64,000 nucleotides of DNA from Xenorhabdus lircayensis (GTDB lineage: Bacteria; Pseudomonadota; Gammaproteobacteria; Enterobacterales; Enterobacteriaceae): the NCBI RefSeq assembly GCF_016306625.1, contig NZ_JACOII010000031.1, positions 28,543-92,542 of the forward strand, given 5' to 3'. Made by a program: the position numbers and the translations under genes. How positions within the stretch are numbered: position 1 is the first letter of the stretch; the number at the start of each line of letters is the position of its first letter. Under the pieces are notes generated by a model that did no database searches, was not told the DNA's origin, and was given only the letters and a program-made list of their open reading frames with translations. Positions 10,301-19,771 of the stretch are shown one piece after another.

Positions 10301-13300
10301 CTACACGAACAACTGAGCACCCGCCTGATGGAGTATATGCTCCCCAGCGCGTTTGTCATGCTGGACGCCTTCCCGCTCTCCGCCAACGGGAAGTTAGACC
10401 GCAAGGCATTGCCAGCCCCAGATCATACTGCCACCGTCAGCCGCGGGTACGAAGCCCCGCAAGGCGAAATCGAGCAAACATTGGCGGCAGTCTGGCAGTC
10501 CCTGTTGGACTTGGAGCAGGTCGGACGCCATGACAATTTCTTTGAACTGGGCGGGCATTCACTGCTGGTAGTCAGCCTGATAGAACAACTGCGTCAGCAA
10601 GGTCTGTCCATTGATGTCAGCGCGGTATTCTCTGCACCAACGCTGGTGGCGATGAGTGCCCTCATCCGTCAGAATACCGATCAAGCAGCCACCGCACAGG
10701 ACATTTTGCCTAATTTGATCCATGAAGACAGCCTCGTTATTACGCCAGATATGCTGCCACTGGTGGAATTGACACAAGGCCAGATTGACCAAATTGTTGC
10801 ACACGTTACGGACGGTATCTCCAATATTCAGGATATCTACCCATTGGGGCCATTGCAGGAAGGCATTCTGTTCCACCATTTGCTGGAAACGAAAGGTGAT
10901 CTCTATCTGGATAACCATTTAATGGTTTTTGACAGCCGGACACGATTGGCGGGTTTCCTACAGGCACTCCAGCAAGTGATCGACCGACACGATATCTTAC
11001 GCAGCGCCATGCACTGGAACGAACTCCTTAAACCTGTTCAGGTCGTCTATCGCCGTGCGCCGCTGCCGATTATTGAACTCACGCTGTCAGCGGAAGAAAG
11101 TGCTGAAACACAATTACGCCGTCTCACCGATACGCGTGCTGTACGGATGGATATCACCAAAGCACCACTGTTGGCGGCCCATATCGCCAAAGATCCCGCT
11201 TCTGACCAATGGCTACTCTCTTTGCTGTATCACCACTTAGTTTGCGACCACATTTCACTGGATATGATATTAGGTGAAATACAATCGCTGCTTTTGGGAG
11301 AAAGTGACAACCTGCCAACGCCGCTGCCTTACCGTAATTTCATCGCCCAGATCCGCAATGTGCCGCTGGAAGCTCACCAAACCTACTTCCGCGAACTATT
11401 GGGTGATGTGGAAGAACCGACCCTGCCCTTTGGCTTACTTGACGTACAGGGCGGCAACCTCAATGAGATAGTGGAAAATATCTTCACGCTGGATAACGAA
11501 CTGTCCCACAATCTACGCGACTGTGCCCGCCAACGGGGAATGAGCGCAGCCGTACTGTTCCACGTGGCTTGGGCGCAAGTATTGGCCCGGTGCAGCGGGC
11601 GGGACGATGTGGTGTTCGGCACGGTTCTGCTGGGACGACTACAGGGCGGAGTCGGCGCTTCCGAAGTGCTCGGCATGTTTATCAATACCCTGCCTGTCCG
11701 CGTTCGGTTACAAGCACGTAGCGTTAAGCAGGCGGTACAGGAAACTTATCAACAGCTAAGCGCCCTGCTGGAACATGAACAGGCACCGCTGGCCGTAGCC
11801 CAACGTTGCAGTGGTATTCAGGCACCACTGCCGCTGTTTAATAGCTTGTTCAACTTCCGCCATAGTCCGCGTGAAGATGAACAATTAGCGTCACTGGCTT
11901 GGGAAGGTATTCAAGAGCTAGAAGGTGAAGAACGCAGTAACTATCCCCTGTCACTGGACATAGATGATTTCGACGACGGATTTTCGCTTACTGCACAATG
12001 CAGTCAGCAAATTAATCCGGCTCGTATCAATGCCTATATGAACGCCGCCCTGACAGGGATTGTGGCAGCACTGCAACACGCGCCTGAGCAAACAATTGAA
12101 GGGATCGATATTCTGTCACTGGCAGAGCGCAGCCAATTGCTGGAAACCTTCAACGATACTGCCATAGCCTATCCACAAGATGTCTTGATCCACCAACTGT
12201 TCGAACAACAGGCAGAGCAGACGCCTGAAGCCATTGCGCTGGTATTTGGCGAGAGCCAACTGAGTTATGCTGAACTGAATCGGCACGCCAACCAACTGGC
12301 ACATCAACTGATTGAATCCGGCATACGTCCCGATGATCGAGTCGCCATTTGTGTCGATCGCAGTCTGGATATGATCATTGGCATGTACGGTATTCTTAAG
12401 GCCGGTGCGGGCTATGTTCCGCTCGATCCAGAATATCCTGCTGAACGTCTGGCCTATCAGTTGTCAGACAGCAAGCCCTTGTTATTGCTGACTCAACAGC
12501 ATTTGCAGGCCCGTTTACCCATACAAGATGTGAACGTCTGGCTGCTGGATGATGAAAATAATCGGGTGAGCGTGGCACAACAGCCGACCCATAACCCTGA
12601 CGCCCATCAGTTAGGGCTTGAACCGCACCATCTGGCCTATATCATCTATACCTCCGGCTCGACCGGAATGCCCAAAGGTGTGATGCTGGAACATCGCAAT
12701 GTCATGAACTTTATCCATGTCCAGCGCCAGACCAGTGAACCCCAATTGGGTGATCGCATCCTGCAATTTGCGACTGTCGCGTTTGATACTTCGGTATCTG
12801 ATATTTTCCCCACCCTTGCATCAGGTGCCACACTGGTTCTGCGTCCGCCCCATGTCCTGATACCGGATACGACATTTGTCGCTTTCTTGCGGGAACAGAA
12901 GATCACCATCATGGATATGCCGACCGCTTTCTGGCATCACTGGGTACAGGAGATGATGGCAGGTCGCAGTGGTTTCAGCCCCTATCTGCACACGATTATT
13001 GTTGGCGGCGAGAAAGCGGAACACCGCCATTTAATGGGCTGGCTGGCCAGCCCAGAGACACAATCCTGCCGCTGGATAAACTCCTATGGCCCCACTGAAA
13101 CGACTGTCATTGCCACGACATTAACGATCAATGACAAACATTCTCCGCATATCACCGACAATATTCCGATTGGCCGCCCGCTGCCCAATACCCGTATCTA
13201 TATTTTGGATACCTTTGATCAGCCTGTTCCTGTCGGCGTGAGTGGCGAAATTCATATCGGTGGTGCCGGTGTCGCCCGTGGTTACCTGAACCGACCCGAT

Positions 13301-16300
13301 CTGACAGCAGAAAAATTTGTCACCGATCCGTTCAGCCCATTCAACGAAAAATCCGGCGCCCGTATGTATAAAACCGGTGATTTGGGACGCTGGTTGCCGG
13401 ATGGCACCATTGAATATCTGGGACGCAATGACTTCCAGGTCAAGCTGCGTGGCTTCCGCATTGAACTGGGAGAAATTGAGGCACAACTGGCAGCTTGTGA
13501 AGGTGTCAGCGATGCGGTGGTTATCGCCCGCGAAGAAGGAACCGGTGACAAGCGCCTGATCGCCTACGTGATCCCACAAACCGGCATCACGCTCACACCG
13601 GCAAGTCTACGCGAACAACTGAGCACCCGCCTGATGGAATATATGCTCCCCAGCGCGTTTGTCATGCTGGACGCCTTTCCGCTCTCCGCCAACGGAAAGT
13701 TAGACCGCAAGGCTTTGCCAGCCCCAGATCATACTGCCACCGTCAGCCGCGGGTACGAAGCCCCGCAAGGCGAAATCGAGCAAACATTGGCGGCAGTCTG
13801 GCAGTCCCTGTTGGACTTGGAGCAGGTCGGACGCCATGACAATTTCTTTGAACTGGGTGGGCATTCACTGCTGGTAGTCAGCCTGATCGAACAACTGCGT
13901 CAGCAAGGTCTGTCCATTGATGTCAGCGCCGTATTCTCCGCACCGACTCTGGCCGCCATGGGCGCTCGTTTAAACCAGAATAGTGATCAGGATACCGAAG
14001 CGATGACCATTCCGCCTAATATGATCCGCGAAGATAGCCAGATCATTACCCCGGATATGCTGCCACTGGTGGAGTTGACACAGGTACAGATTGACCAAGT
14101 TATTGCCCGCGTACCGGGCGGCATCGCCAACGTTCAGGATATCTACCCGCTGGGGCCGTTGCAGGAAGGCATTCTGTTCCATCATTTACTGGAAGAAGAA
14201 GGCGACACCTACCTCGAAAACATTCTGATGAACTTTAACAGTCGGACACGACTGGACAGTTTCTTGCTGGCTCTCCAGCAAGTTATTGACAGGCACGATA
14301 TTCAGCGCAGCGCCTTCCATTGGCAGGAACTGCCTACACCGGTGCAGGTCGTTTACCGCCATGCACCGTTGCCGATTACTGAGCTTACGCTGTCAGCGGG
14401 AGAAAGTACCGAATCCCAATTACAACGTCTTATTGACCCTGACACGATCCGGTTAAATATCTCCCAAGCCCCATTATTGGCAGCCCACATAGCCAAAGAT
14501 CCCGATTCTGATCTGTGGTGGCTGAGTTTGCTGCATCATCATCTGGTCTGTGACCATCTGTCACTGGAAATCATTTTCAGTGAAATACAGGCTCTGCTCA
14601 CAGGCGAGGCAGACAGTCTGTCCGCCCCCGTTCCTTACCGCAATTTTATTGCCCAGACTCGCAAAGTGCCGATTGAAGTACACAAGGCCTATTTCCAGCA
14701 GTTATTGGGCGATGTGGAAGAGCCGACCCTGCCCTTTGAGCTATTGGATGTACAGGGAAGCAACCGCGGTGAACACAATGAAATAGTGGAAGATATCTTC
14801 ACACTGGATAGCGGGTTGGCACAGCAGATCCGTGATTGCGCCCGTCAACAGGGCATCAGTTCAGCGGTTCTGTTCCATGTTGCTTGGGCACAGGTTTTGG
14901 CGCAATGCTGCGGCCGTGATGATGTGGTATTCGGTACGGTTCTGATGGGGCGTTTACAGGGCGGAGCCGGTGCTTCCCAAGTGCTCGGCATGTTTATCAA
15001 TACCCTGCCTGTCCGTATTCAATTACAGGGACGCACCGTTAAACAAGCAATACAGGAAACCTATCAGCACTTGAGCGAATTGTTGGATCATGAACAGACA
15101 CCACTGGCGATCGCTCAACGTTGCAGTGGCATTCAGACATCATTGCCACTGTTTAACAGCCTGCTCAACTTCCGCCATAGCCCGCGTGATAATGAGCAAT
15201 CCAGTTCACCCGCCTGGGAAGGCATTCAAGAACTGGAAAGTGAAGAACGCAGTAACTATCCCCTGTCACTGGACGTAGACGATTTTGATGATGGATTTGC
15301 ACTCACGGCACAATGCAGCCAGCAAGTTAACCCTGTGCGCATCAATGCTTATGTCAACGCGGCACTGAAAGGCATTGTGGCGGCACTGCAAAATGCTCCT
15401 GAGCAATCAATCCAATCAATCGATATCCTGCCACTGACAGAACGTACTCAATTATTGGAAGTGTTTAACGACACCGCGCTGGACTATCCGCAGGATATGT
15501 TGATCCATCAACTGTTCGAACAACAGGCAGAACGTACACCGGATGCCACTGCACTGGTATTTGGTAATACACAATTGAGTTATGCGGAACTGAATCGCCA
15601 CGCCAACCAACTGGCACACCAACTGATTGCGGCGGGCATACGCCCGGATGATCGTATCGCTGTCTGTGCTGATCGCAGTCTGGATATGATCATTGGCATG
15701 TACGGTATTCTCAAGGCCGGAGCGGGCTATGTTCCGCTTGACCCAGAATACCCCGTCGATCGATTGGCCTATCAGTTATCGGACAGCAAGCCTGTGTTAC
15801 TGCTGACTCAACAGCATTTACAGGCCCGCTTGCCCATACAGGATATAAATGTCTGGCTGCTGGATGATGCAACTCATCGGGATAATGTGGCGAAGCAGCC
15901 TGAGCATAATCCTGACGCCCACCAAATGGGGCTTCTGCCACATCATCTGGCCTATATCATCTATACTTCTGGCTCAACGGGGCAGCCAAAAGGCGTCATG
16001 CTGGAACATCGCAATGTGGTGAACTTTATCCATGTGCAACACAAGACCAGTGAACCGCAGCCCGGGGATCGCATCCTGCAATTTGCCACCGTAGCGTTTG
16101 ACACCTCGGTGTCTGATATTTTCCCAACCCTCGCCTCAGGCGCTACCTTAGTTCTGCGTCCTACTCATCTTCGCGTACCGGATTCAGAGTTTGTCGCCCT
16201 GTTGAATGATCAGCAAATCACCATCATGGATATGCCGACCGCCTTCTGGCATCAATGGGTGCAGGAGATGATGGCGGGACGCAGTGGTTTTGGCCAGCAT

Positions 16301-18142
16301 CTGCGCACCGTGATTGTCGGCGGTGAGAAAGCAGAGCTACGCCATTTACTGAGTTGGCAGTCGATGCCGGAAACTCAATCTTGCCGTTGGATCAACTCCT
16401 ATGGCCCGACCGAGACAACGGTTATTGCGACAACATTAAAACTGGATGGTAAACCATCGTCTGATATCACCGATAACATTCCGATTGGATATCCACTGCC
16501 CAATACCCGCATTTATATTCTGGATGCACTTGGTAAGCCTGTTCCTCTGGGTGTGGGCGGGGAAATCCATATTGGTGGCGCGGGTGTTGCCCGTGGTTAT
16601 CTGAACCGACCCGATTTGACAGCAGAGAAATTTGTTTCTGATCCGTTCAGCGAACAGCCAGACGCAGGCATGTACAAAACCGGTGATCTGGGGCGCTGGC
16701 TGCCCAATGGCATGATTGAATATCTGGGACGCAATGACTTTCAGGTCAAACTGCGCGGTTTCCGCATTGAACTGGGTGAGATAGAGACGCGTCTGGTGCA
16801 ATGTCAGGGAGTGCTTGAAGCTATCGTTCTGGTTCGCGAAACAACGCCAGATGATAAACGCCTGGTCGCCTATGTTCAGCCTCAGCCCGGCATCAAACTC
16901 GTCCCCAGCGAACTGCGCCAACAGCTTGCACAGCACCTCGCGGACTATATGCTGCCTAGCGCATTCGTGATACTTGATGCTTTTCCGCTCACTTCGAATG
17001 GCAAGATCGACCGTCAGGCATTCCCTGCTCCCGACCAGTCCGCCATCGTGGCACGTGGTTATGAAGCACCACAAGGCGAGGTAGAAACAACACTGGCACA
17101 GATTTGGCAAGATCTCTTGGGATTGGAGCGTGTCAGCCGTCATGACCATTTCTTCGAATTGGGGGGGCATTCGCTGCTCATTCTAAAAGCCTGCTCTTTG
17201 GCAGTAGAAAAGTTTGGGCTTGATCAAAAAATGATGTCAGGTTTGATGACGTTTACGACTATTAAAGAACAGGCCCGCATCATTGAAGGCCGTGATAATA
17301 CCTATGTTGGCGCTATGGTCGGTTTGTCACAGAACACCAAGACAACGCCGCTGTTCTTTGCACCGGGAGCCGGAGGACATGTGCTCTATTTGCGAGAACT
17401 GGCGACAGAACTGGAGGGAATTTATTCAGTTTGGGGAATGCAGTCTCCAGAATTAAATGGGCATAACGCTCCCCTACAGAGCCTTGAAGCGATGGCCAGT
17501 GTGATGATCGATGATCTTAAAAAGGTTCAGCCAAACGGCCCTTACCGCTTGGGCGGGCACTCTTTCGGTGGTTGGCTCGCGTTTGAAATGACCCGCCAGC
17601 TTGTCCAGCAAGGAGAAGACATTGCTTTATTGGCTTTAGTCGATAGCGAATCTCCTCTTGAGAGCCTAACTGAAAAGGTCGAATCAGAATGGTCTGACAA
17701 CCGCTGGCTCGCAGAGTTCGGCAATGTGCTTGCCGCGCTAGAGGGAGCAGAAGAGAACTTCACTGAAGAAGAGTTTCAATCCATGACAGAAGAAGAGCAA
17801 ATCGATAACTTGCGCCTCCGCCTGATTGAAGAGGAACTCTTGCCACCTCAGCTTGAAGCTCAGGAAATCGCGACCTACGTCAGTGTCTTCAAGGCTCACT
17901 CTTTGGCGACTTATCAGCCGCAAGGGCACTATTCAGGCGCTATCCACTTGTTCTTGGCGAGCGATAACCAAGCGCAAGAGGAACAAGGTATTTCTGTCGA
18001 GAATGTTACCGATGGATGGGAAACCTTAGTGACCGGAGAAGTGGTACAAAAAAGTTTATCCGGTGACCATATCTCCATCATGCGTCCTCCTTTCGTTCAG
18101 GAGTTGGCATCTGCCATTGCCAGTGTGGATAAGTTGGCATAG
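7355..18142 (+). CDS. Nonribosomal peptide synthetase, three modules with terminal thioesterase
   Basis: This 3595-residue enzyme extends and releases the peptide begun by the upstream NRPS. After a charged N-terminal stretch of about 40 residues come C (LSWAQQRLWF near 47, HHIISDG near 179), A (TSGST near 660), carrier (near 1062), dual E/C (DIYPLGPLQEGILFHH near 1161), A (near 1764), carrier (near 2163), dual E/C (near 2263), A (near 2870), carrier (near 3265) and a type I thioesterase (GHSFGG near 3401). Both dual domains have the HHLLxxxGD-type N-terminal signature, so the residues loaded by its first and second modules should be D-configured. All three A domains give the same by-eye code, DTSDIGSVIK, whose Asp at the 278 position suits a basic side chain such as lysine. 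A GGAG at 7339 lies about 12 bases before the ATG. The thioesterase marks this as the last enzyme of its own pathway, probably making a cyclic or free cationic peptide. It resembles PaxC in layout; the product is inferred. Confidence 0.96.
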   Translation: MSNNEQTLLKLRQAVLQKKIKERIQHSQIGEKIQIVPRNADQQMLPLSWAQQRLWFLAQLDAAAQTAYHIPGGLRLQGHLNLDALQSALDKIVVRHEILRTTIKMVGGQAQQFIGEPNSGFSLAMEDISHLPTAEQQTTVEEISQRETSQPFDFAQGPLIRGRLLRLAENEHILLLTQHHIISDGWSLNILMHELATLYHAFSEGQNDPLPALTLQYADYALWQRQWLQGEVLEKQVNFWRDALQGAPALLELPTDRPRPEKQSYTGGRLDIVLSPELSAGLKALSQRHGTTLFMTLMAGWATLLSRLSGQTDLVIGTPVANRQHRELEPLIGFFVNTLALRVQLDDNPSVSNLLARVRSHALKAYTHQDLPFEQLVETLKPPRSLSHSPIFQVMMSVDNTPGQQNIELPDATISEINPAENSSHFDLSLSMNDTEDGLVGDLEYSSDLFDRASVERIASYLQTLLTAMVEDDSQQVEDLPLLQPQQRTQVLMDFNDTAFPHPQTLLIHQLFEQQVERTPDATALVFGESQLSYAGLNHHANQLAHQLIASGVRPDDRIAICADRSLDMIIGMYAILKAGAGYIPLDPEYPTERLAYQLSDSNPVLLLTQQHLQARLPIQDVNVWLLDDENNRESVAQQPSHNPDTHQLGLEPHHLAYIIYTSGSTGMPKGVMLEHRNVVNFIHAQQQTSEPKPGDRILQFATVAFDTSVSDIFPTLASGATLVLRPPHIRIPDITFVAFLREQKITIMDMPTAFWHHWVQEMMAGRSGFSPYLRTIIVGGEKAEYRHLINWLSSPETQSCRWINSYGPTETTVIATTLTLNGLNVNGQESPELAGSVPIGYPLPNTRIYILDTHGQPVPVGVSGEIHIAGAGVARGYLNRPDLTAEKFVSDPFSEQTDARMYKTGDLGHWLPNGMIEYMGRNDFQVKIRGFRIELGEIETQLVACEGVSDAVVIAREEGTGDKRLIAYVIPQTGITLTPASLHEQLSTRLMEYMLPSAFVMLDAFPLSANGKLDRKALPAPDHTATVSRGYEAPQGEIEQTLAAVWQSLLDLEQVGRHDNFFELGGHSLLVVSLIEQLRQQGLSIDVSAVFSAPTLVAMSALIRQNTDQAATAQDILPNLIHEDSLVITPDMLPLVELTQGQIDQIVAHVTDGISNIQDIYPLGPLQEGILFHHLLETKGDLYLDNHLMVFDSRTRLAGFLQALQQVIDRHDILRSAMHWNELLKPVQVVYRRAPLPIIELTLSAEESAETQLRRLTDTRAVRMDITKAPLLAAHIAKDPASDQWLLSLLYHHLVCDHISLDMILGEIQSLLLGESDNLPTPLPYRNFIAQIRNVPLEAHQTYFRELLGDVEEPTLPFGLLDVQGGNLNEIVENIFTLDNELSHNLRDCARQRGMSAAVLFHVAWAQVLARCSGRDDVVFGTVLLGRLQGGVGASEVLGMFINTLPVRVRLQARSVKQAVQETYQQLSALLEHEQAPLAVAQRCSGIQAPLPLFNSLFNFRHSPREDEQLASLAWEGIQELEGEERSNYPLSLDIDDFDDGFSLTAQCSQQINPARINAYMNAALTGIVAALQHAPEQTIEGIDILSLAERSQLLETFNDTAIAYPQDVLIHQLFEQQAEQTPEAIALVFGESQLSYAELNRHANQLAHQLIESGIRPDDRVAICVDRSLDMIIGMYGILKAGAGYVPLDPEYPAERLAYQLSDSKPLLLLTQQHLQARLPIQDVNVWLLDDENNRVSVAQQPTHNPDAHQLGLEPHHLAYIIYTSGSTGMPKGVMLEHRNVMNFIHVQRQTSEPQLGDRILQFATVAFDTSVSDIFPTLASGATLVLRPPHVLIPDTTFVAFLREQKITIMDMPTAFWHHWVQEMMAGRSGFSPYLHTIIVGGEKAEHRHLMGWLASPETQSCRWINSYGPTETTVIATTLTINDKHSPHITDNIPIGRPLPNTRIYILDTFDQPVPVGVSGEIHIGGAGVARGYLNRPDLTAEKFVTDPFSPFNEKSGARMYKTGDLGRWLPDGTIEYLGRNDFQVKLRGFRIELGEIEAQLAACEGVSDAVVIAREEGTGDKRLIAYVIPQTGITLTPASLREQLSTRLMEYMLPSAFVMLDAFPLSANGKLDRKALPAPDHTATVSRGYEAPQGEIEQTLAAVWQSLLDLEQVGRHDNFFELGGHSLLVVSLIEQLRQQGLSIDVSAVFSAPTLAAMGARLNQNSDQDTEAMTIPPNMIREDSQIITPDMLPLVELTQVQIDQVIARVPGGIANVQDIYPLGPLQEGILFHHLLEEEGDTYLENILMNFNSRTRLDSFLLALQQVIDRHDIQRSAFHWQELPTPVQVVYRHAPLPITELTLSAGESTESQLQRLIDPDTIRLNISQAPLLAAHIAKDPDSDLWWLSLLHHHLVCDHLSLEIIFSEIQALLTGEADSLSAPVPYRNFIAQTRKVPIEVHKAYFQQLLGDVEEPTLPFELLDVQGSNRGEHNEIVEDIFTLDSGLAQQIRDCARQQGISSAVLFHVAWAQVLAQCCGRDDVVFGTVLMGRLQGGAGASQVLGMFINTLPVRIQLQGRTVKQAIQETYQHLSELLDHEQTPLAIAQRCSGIQTSLPLFNSLLNFRHSPRDNEQSSSPAWEGIQELESEERSNYPLSLDVDDFDDGFALTAQCSQQVNPVRINAYVNAALKGIVAALQNAPEQSIQSIDILPLTERTQLLEVFNDTALDYPQDMLIHQLFEQQAERTPDATALVFGNTQLSYAELNRHANQLAHQLIAAGIRPDDRIAVCADRSLDMIIGMYGILKAGAGYVPLDPEYPVDRLAYQLSDSKPVLLLTQQHLQARLPIQDINVWLLDDATHRDNVAKQPEHNPDAHQMGLLPHHLAYIIYTSGSTGQPKGVMLEHRNVVNFIHVQHKTSEPQPGDRILQFATVAFDTSVSDIFPTLASGATLVLRPTHLRVPDSEFVALLNDQQITIMDMPTAFWHQWVQEMMAGRSGFGQHLRTVIVGGEKAELRHLLSWQSMPETQSCRWINSYGPTETTVIATTLKLDGKPSSDITDNIPIGYPLPNTRIYILDALGKPVPLGVGGEIHIGGAGVARGYLNRPDLTAEKFVSDPFSEQPDAGMYKTGDLGRWLPNGMIEYLGRNDFQVKLRGFRIELGEIETRLVQCQGVLEAIVLVRETTPDDKRLVAYVQPQPGIKLVPSELRQQLAQHLADYMLPSAFVILDAFPLTSNGKIDRQAFPAPDQSAIVARGYEAPQGEVETTLAQIWQDLLGLERVSRHDHFFELGGHSLLILKACSLAVEKFGLDQKMMSGLMTFTTIKEQARIIEGRDNTYVGAMVGLSQNTKTTPLFFAPGAGGHVLYLRELATELEGIYSVWGMQSPELNGHNAPLQSLEAMASVMIDDLKKVQPNGPYRLGGHSFGGWLAFEMTRQLVQQGEDIALLALVDSESPLESLTEKVESEWSDNRWLAEFGNVLAALEGAEENFTEEEFQSMTEEEQIDNLRLRLIEEELLPPQLEAQEIATYVSVFKAHSLATYQPQGHYSGAIHLFLASDNQAQEEQGISVENVTDGWETLVTGEVVQKSLSGDHISIMRPPFVQELASAIASVDKLA
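10201..10628 (+). repeat. Near-identical intragenic repeat, copy 1 (end of A domain, carrier, start of next domain)
   Basis: About 430 bases are almost identical (roughly ten mismatches by eye) to 13507-13934 in the next module, an offset of 3306 bases. The shared stretch runs from the last A-domain motifs through the whole carrier domain. The rest of the two modules is clearly more diverged, which points to recent gene conversion or recombination between modules of the same gene. Confidence 0.85.
13507..13934 (+). repeat. Near-identical intragenic repeat, copy 2
   Basis: This is the partner of 10201-10628. It covers the same domains in the second module of the same NRPS. The high identity makes this pair a likely spot for homologous recombination and for short-read assembly collapse. 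Confidence 0.85.
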
Positions 18143-18185
18143 ATAAATATAGATATGAGTTAATTTCGCGGTAAATTGTAAACAA

Positions 18186-18209
18186 GGGAGCAGCCAATAT
18201 GGCTGCCCT
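18186..18209 (+). terminator. Possible hairpin terminator after the NRPS operon
   Basis: GCAGCC (18190-18195) pairs with GGCTGC (18201-18206) around AATAT, and a flanking GGG/CCT can extend the stem past a bulged A. There is no run of T after it, so it could be a weak or Rho-assisted terminator only. Confidence 0.4.
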
Positions 18210-18309
18210 ATCCGCTGACAAACCTCATTTTAAAGAGGCTGGGATTGATAATTCAACCGATACATAGACTATTCCCCCAGAGCACTCTTCAAACACGAAC
18301 CATCGCCCA

Positions 18310-18549
18310 TCATACAATTCTGATCTGTCCTTGATTTAGCGCCACCTTTTCAAATCTAGCTGCTTTATCAATATTACCTCTGATAGAAGTATATATCTGA
18401 TTCGGTTTAGTCAGTTTTGACAATGTTTGAGTATCCAGCGTTTTCACACTTACCGCCAAATGCGTTGCTTCATCATAATAATCAAAAGTCCCAAAGTTCT
18501 TCGGCAACCGTGCATTAGCAGGAAGCGGTGGTTTTACGGTATTACTCAA
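18310..18549 (-). pseudogene. Orphan, truncated CdiA C-terminal toxin fragment
   Basis: The 79-residue frame has no ATG (the first available start is TTG) and a TAG closes the frame 11 codons further upstream, so it cannot include a delivery domain. Its core, FDYY followed by AVSVKTLDT, matches the toxin end of the full-length CdiA nearby (FDYY, AISVKTLDT), with the same spacing and the S-V-K triplet expected of a PD-(D/E)XK-type nuclease. The rest differs, and the C-terminal third of the family is missing. It lies at the 3' end of the array, where displaced toxin ends commonly accumulate in CDI loci. It is probably a dead remnant, though it could be restored by recombination into cdiA. Confidence 0.65.
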
Positions 18550-18590
18550 CTCTCCACTGCGTCTTTGATACTACCCAGTGATCTTAAACA

Positions 18591-19103
18591 TTACGGTAAA
18601 TAGACAAAACTTTTGCAACGTAAAAATGCCTCTCTTACCGCGTTACCCACTTCCTCATCAGTTGCACTGTCTGGGAGAACAATATCACAGTCATCTGGCA
18701 TTCCTTTCTTTCCCCACGTTTCCAGCTTTTCATGCGCCCAGGGTGAAATAGTGAGCTTGCCATTCAATAACTTCACACCACATTTATGCATTTTTTTAAA
18801 TAAAGCCCGTTTGGTTTTATAACCCCCTTTTTCCATCGCTTCCGCAATCCAGTTTTTGTAGCGTACATCAGCCCTATCACGGTGAAAAAAATCATTATCA
18901 TCAGGGTCTACAAGACGACTTTGAGATAACGCTTGCCGAATAGAATGGCCTAGCTCTTTATCAGAGATACTTTTAGGCAGATAGATGGTCTCTGCTTCAT
19001 CATCTGCTGTCAATAAACGATAACCGGACATTGTTTCTACATAATAACAATCTTCATTAAGGCTAACGAATGCATTTAATCCTTGACCGATATCATCAAT
19101 CAT
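18591..19103 (-). CDS. cdiI: Orphan CDI immunity protein, second copy (CdiI family, DUF1436-like)
   Basis: The 170-residue protein is closely similar along its whole length to the immunity gene at 19253-19771: both start MIDDIG, share a block ending DPDDNDFFHRD, a lysine-rich GGYKTKRALFKKM stretch, and end RCKSFVYLP. From memory this fits the CdiI family that pairs with nuclease CdiA toxins. The start keeps the AGGAG site 7 bases upstream that lies inside the toxin 3' remnant (19104-19187). It is intact and probably expressed, protecting against the same or a related toxin carried by sister cells. The differences between the copies are spread in blocks, with an almost identical centre, which suggests conversion or divergence toward another toxin allele. 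Confidence 0.75.
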   Translation of the reverse strand: MIDDIGQGLNAFVSLNEDCYYVETMSGYRLLTADDEAETIYLPKSISDKELGHSIRQALSQSRLVDPDDNDFFHRDRADVRYKNWIAEAMEKGGYKTKRALFKKMHKCGVKLLNGKLTISPWAHEKLETWGKKGMPDDCDIVLPDSATDEEVGNAVREAFLRCKSFVYLP

Positions 19104-19187
19104 GGTGTTTCTCCTCTAACGACTGTCACTTTTACGTCTATCTTTTTTTCAGCGGCATAACTGATGGATTGATTAATTTCGGCCCAT
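19104..19187 (-). pseudogene. Leftover 3' end of a cdiA toxin sequence
   Basis: These 84 bases are nearly identical to the last bases of the full cdiA gene (through 19855), including the ATGA overlap with the following immunity start. Homology stops abruptly after ggcccat at 19187. It is the scar of a duplication that carried the immunity gene and only the tail of the toxin. It still supplies the ribosome-binding site for the orphan cdiI. Confidence 0.8.
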
Positions 19188-19252
19188 ACCACCAGGGCCT
19201 ACGGACACACATAGCAGTCCTGCTGCTTGCCATAGGTAAATCGTCAAACACA

Positions 19253-19771
19253 TTACGGTAAATAAACAAAACTTTTGCAACGGGTAAAGGCTTCTTTTAT
19301 TGCTTGGCCCACTTCCTCATCAGTGGCATTGTCGGAGAGAACAACTTCAACATCACAATTATCGGGCATGCCTTTCCCTCCCCACGTCTCTAGTTTTTCA
19401 TGAGCTAATGGTAAAACAGTAATTTTGCCATTTAATAAATTAACAAAACATCTATTCATTTTTTTAAATAAAGCCCGCTTGGTTTTATAGCCCCCTTTTT
19501 CCATCGCTTCCGCAATCCAGTTTTTGTAGCGTGCACCAATCATATCACGGTGAAAAAAATCATTATCATCAGGGTCTACAAGACGACTTTGAGATAACGC
19601 TTGCCGGACGCAATGACCTAATTCTTTATCAGAAACATCCTTAGGCAAATAAATGGTTTCTGTTTCACTGTCTGCTACCAACAAATGATAACCCGACATT
19701 GTTCTCACATAATAAAAATCTTCGTTAAGGCTAATGGAGGCATTTAATCCTAGACCGATATCATCAATCAT
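19253..19771 (-). CDS. cdiI: CDI immunity protein directly downstream of cdiA
   Basis: The 172-residue soluble protein has no signal peptide or membrane segment. The start overlaps the cdiA stop by four bases (ATGA), with AGGAG 7 bases upstream, the tight coupling typical of a cdiA-cdiI pair. It should bind and neutralise the C-terminal nuclease of CdiA in the cytoplasm, protecting kin cells. Family assignment (CdiI, DUF1436-like) is by recognition of sequence and position. The second copy at 18591-19103 is about four-fifths identical by eye. Confidence 0.82.
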   Translation of the reverse strand: MIDDIGLGLNASISLNEDFYYVRTMSGYHLLVADSETETIYLPKDVSDKELGHCVRQALSQSRLVDPDDNDFFHRDMIGARYKNWIAEAMEKGGYKTKRALFKKMNRCFVNLLNGKITVLPLAHEKLETWGGKGMPDNCDVEVVLSDNATDEEVGQAIKEAFTRCKSFVYLP

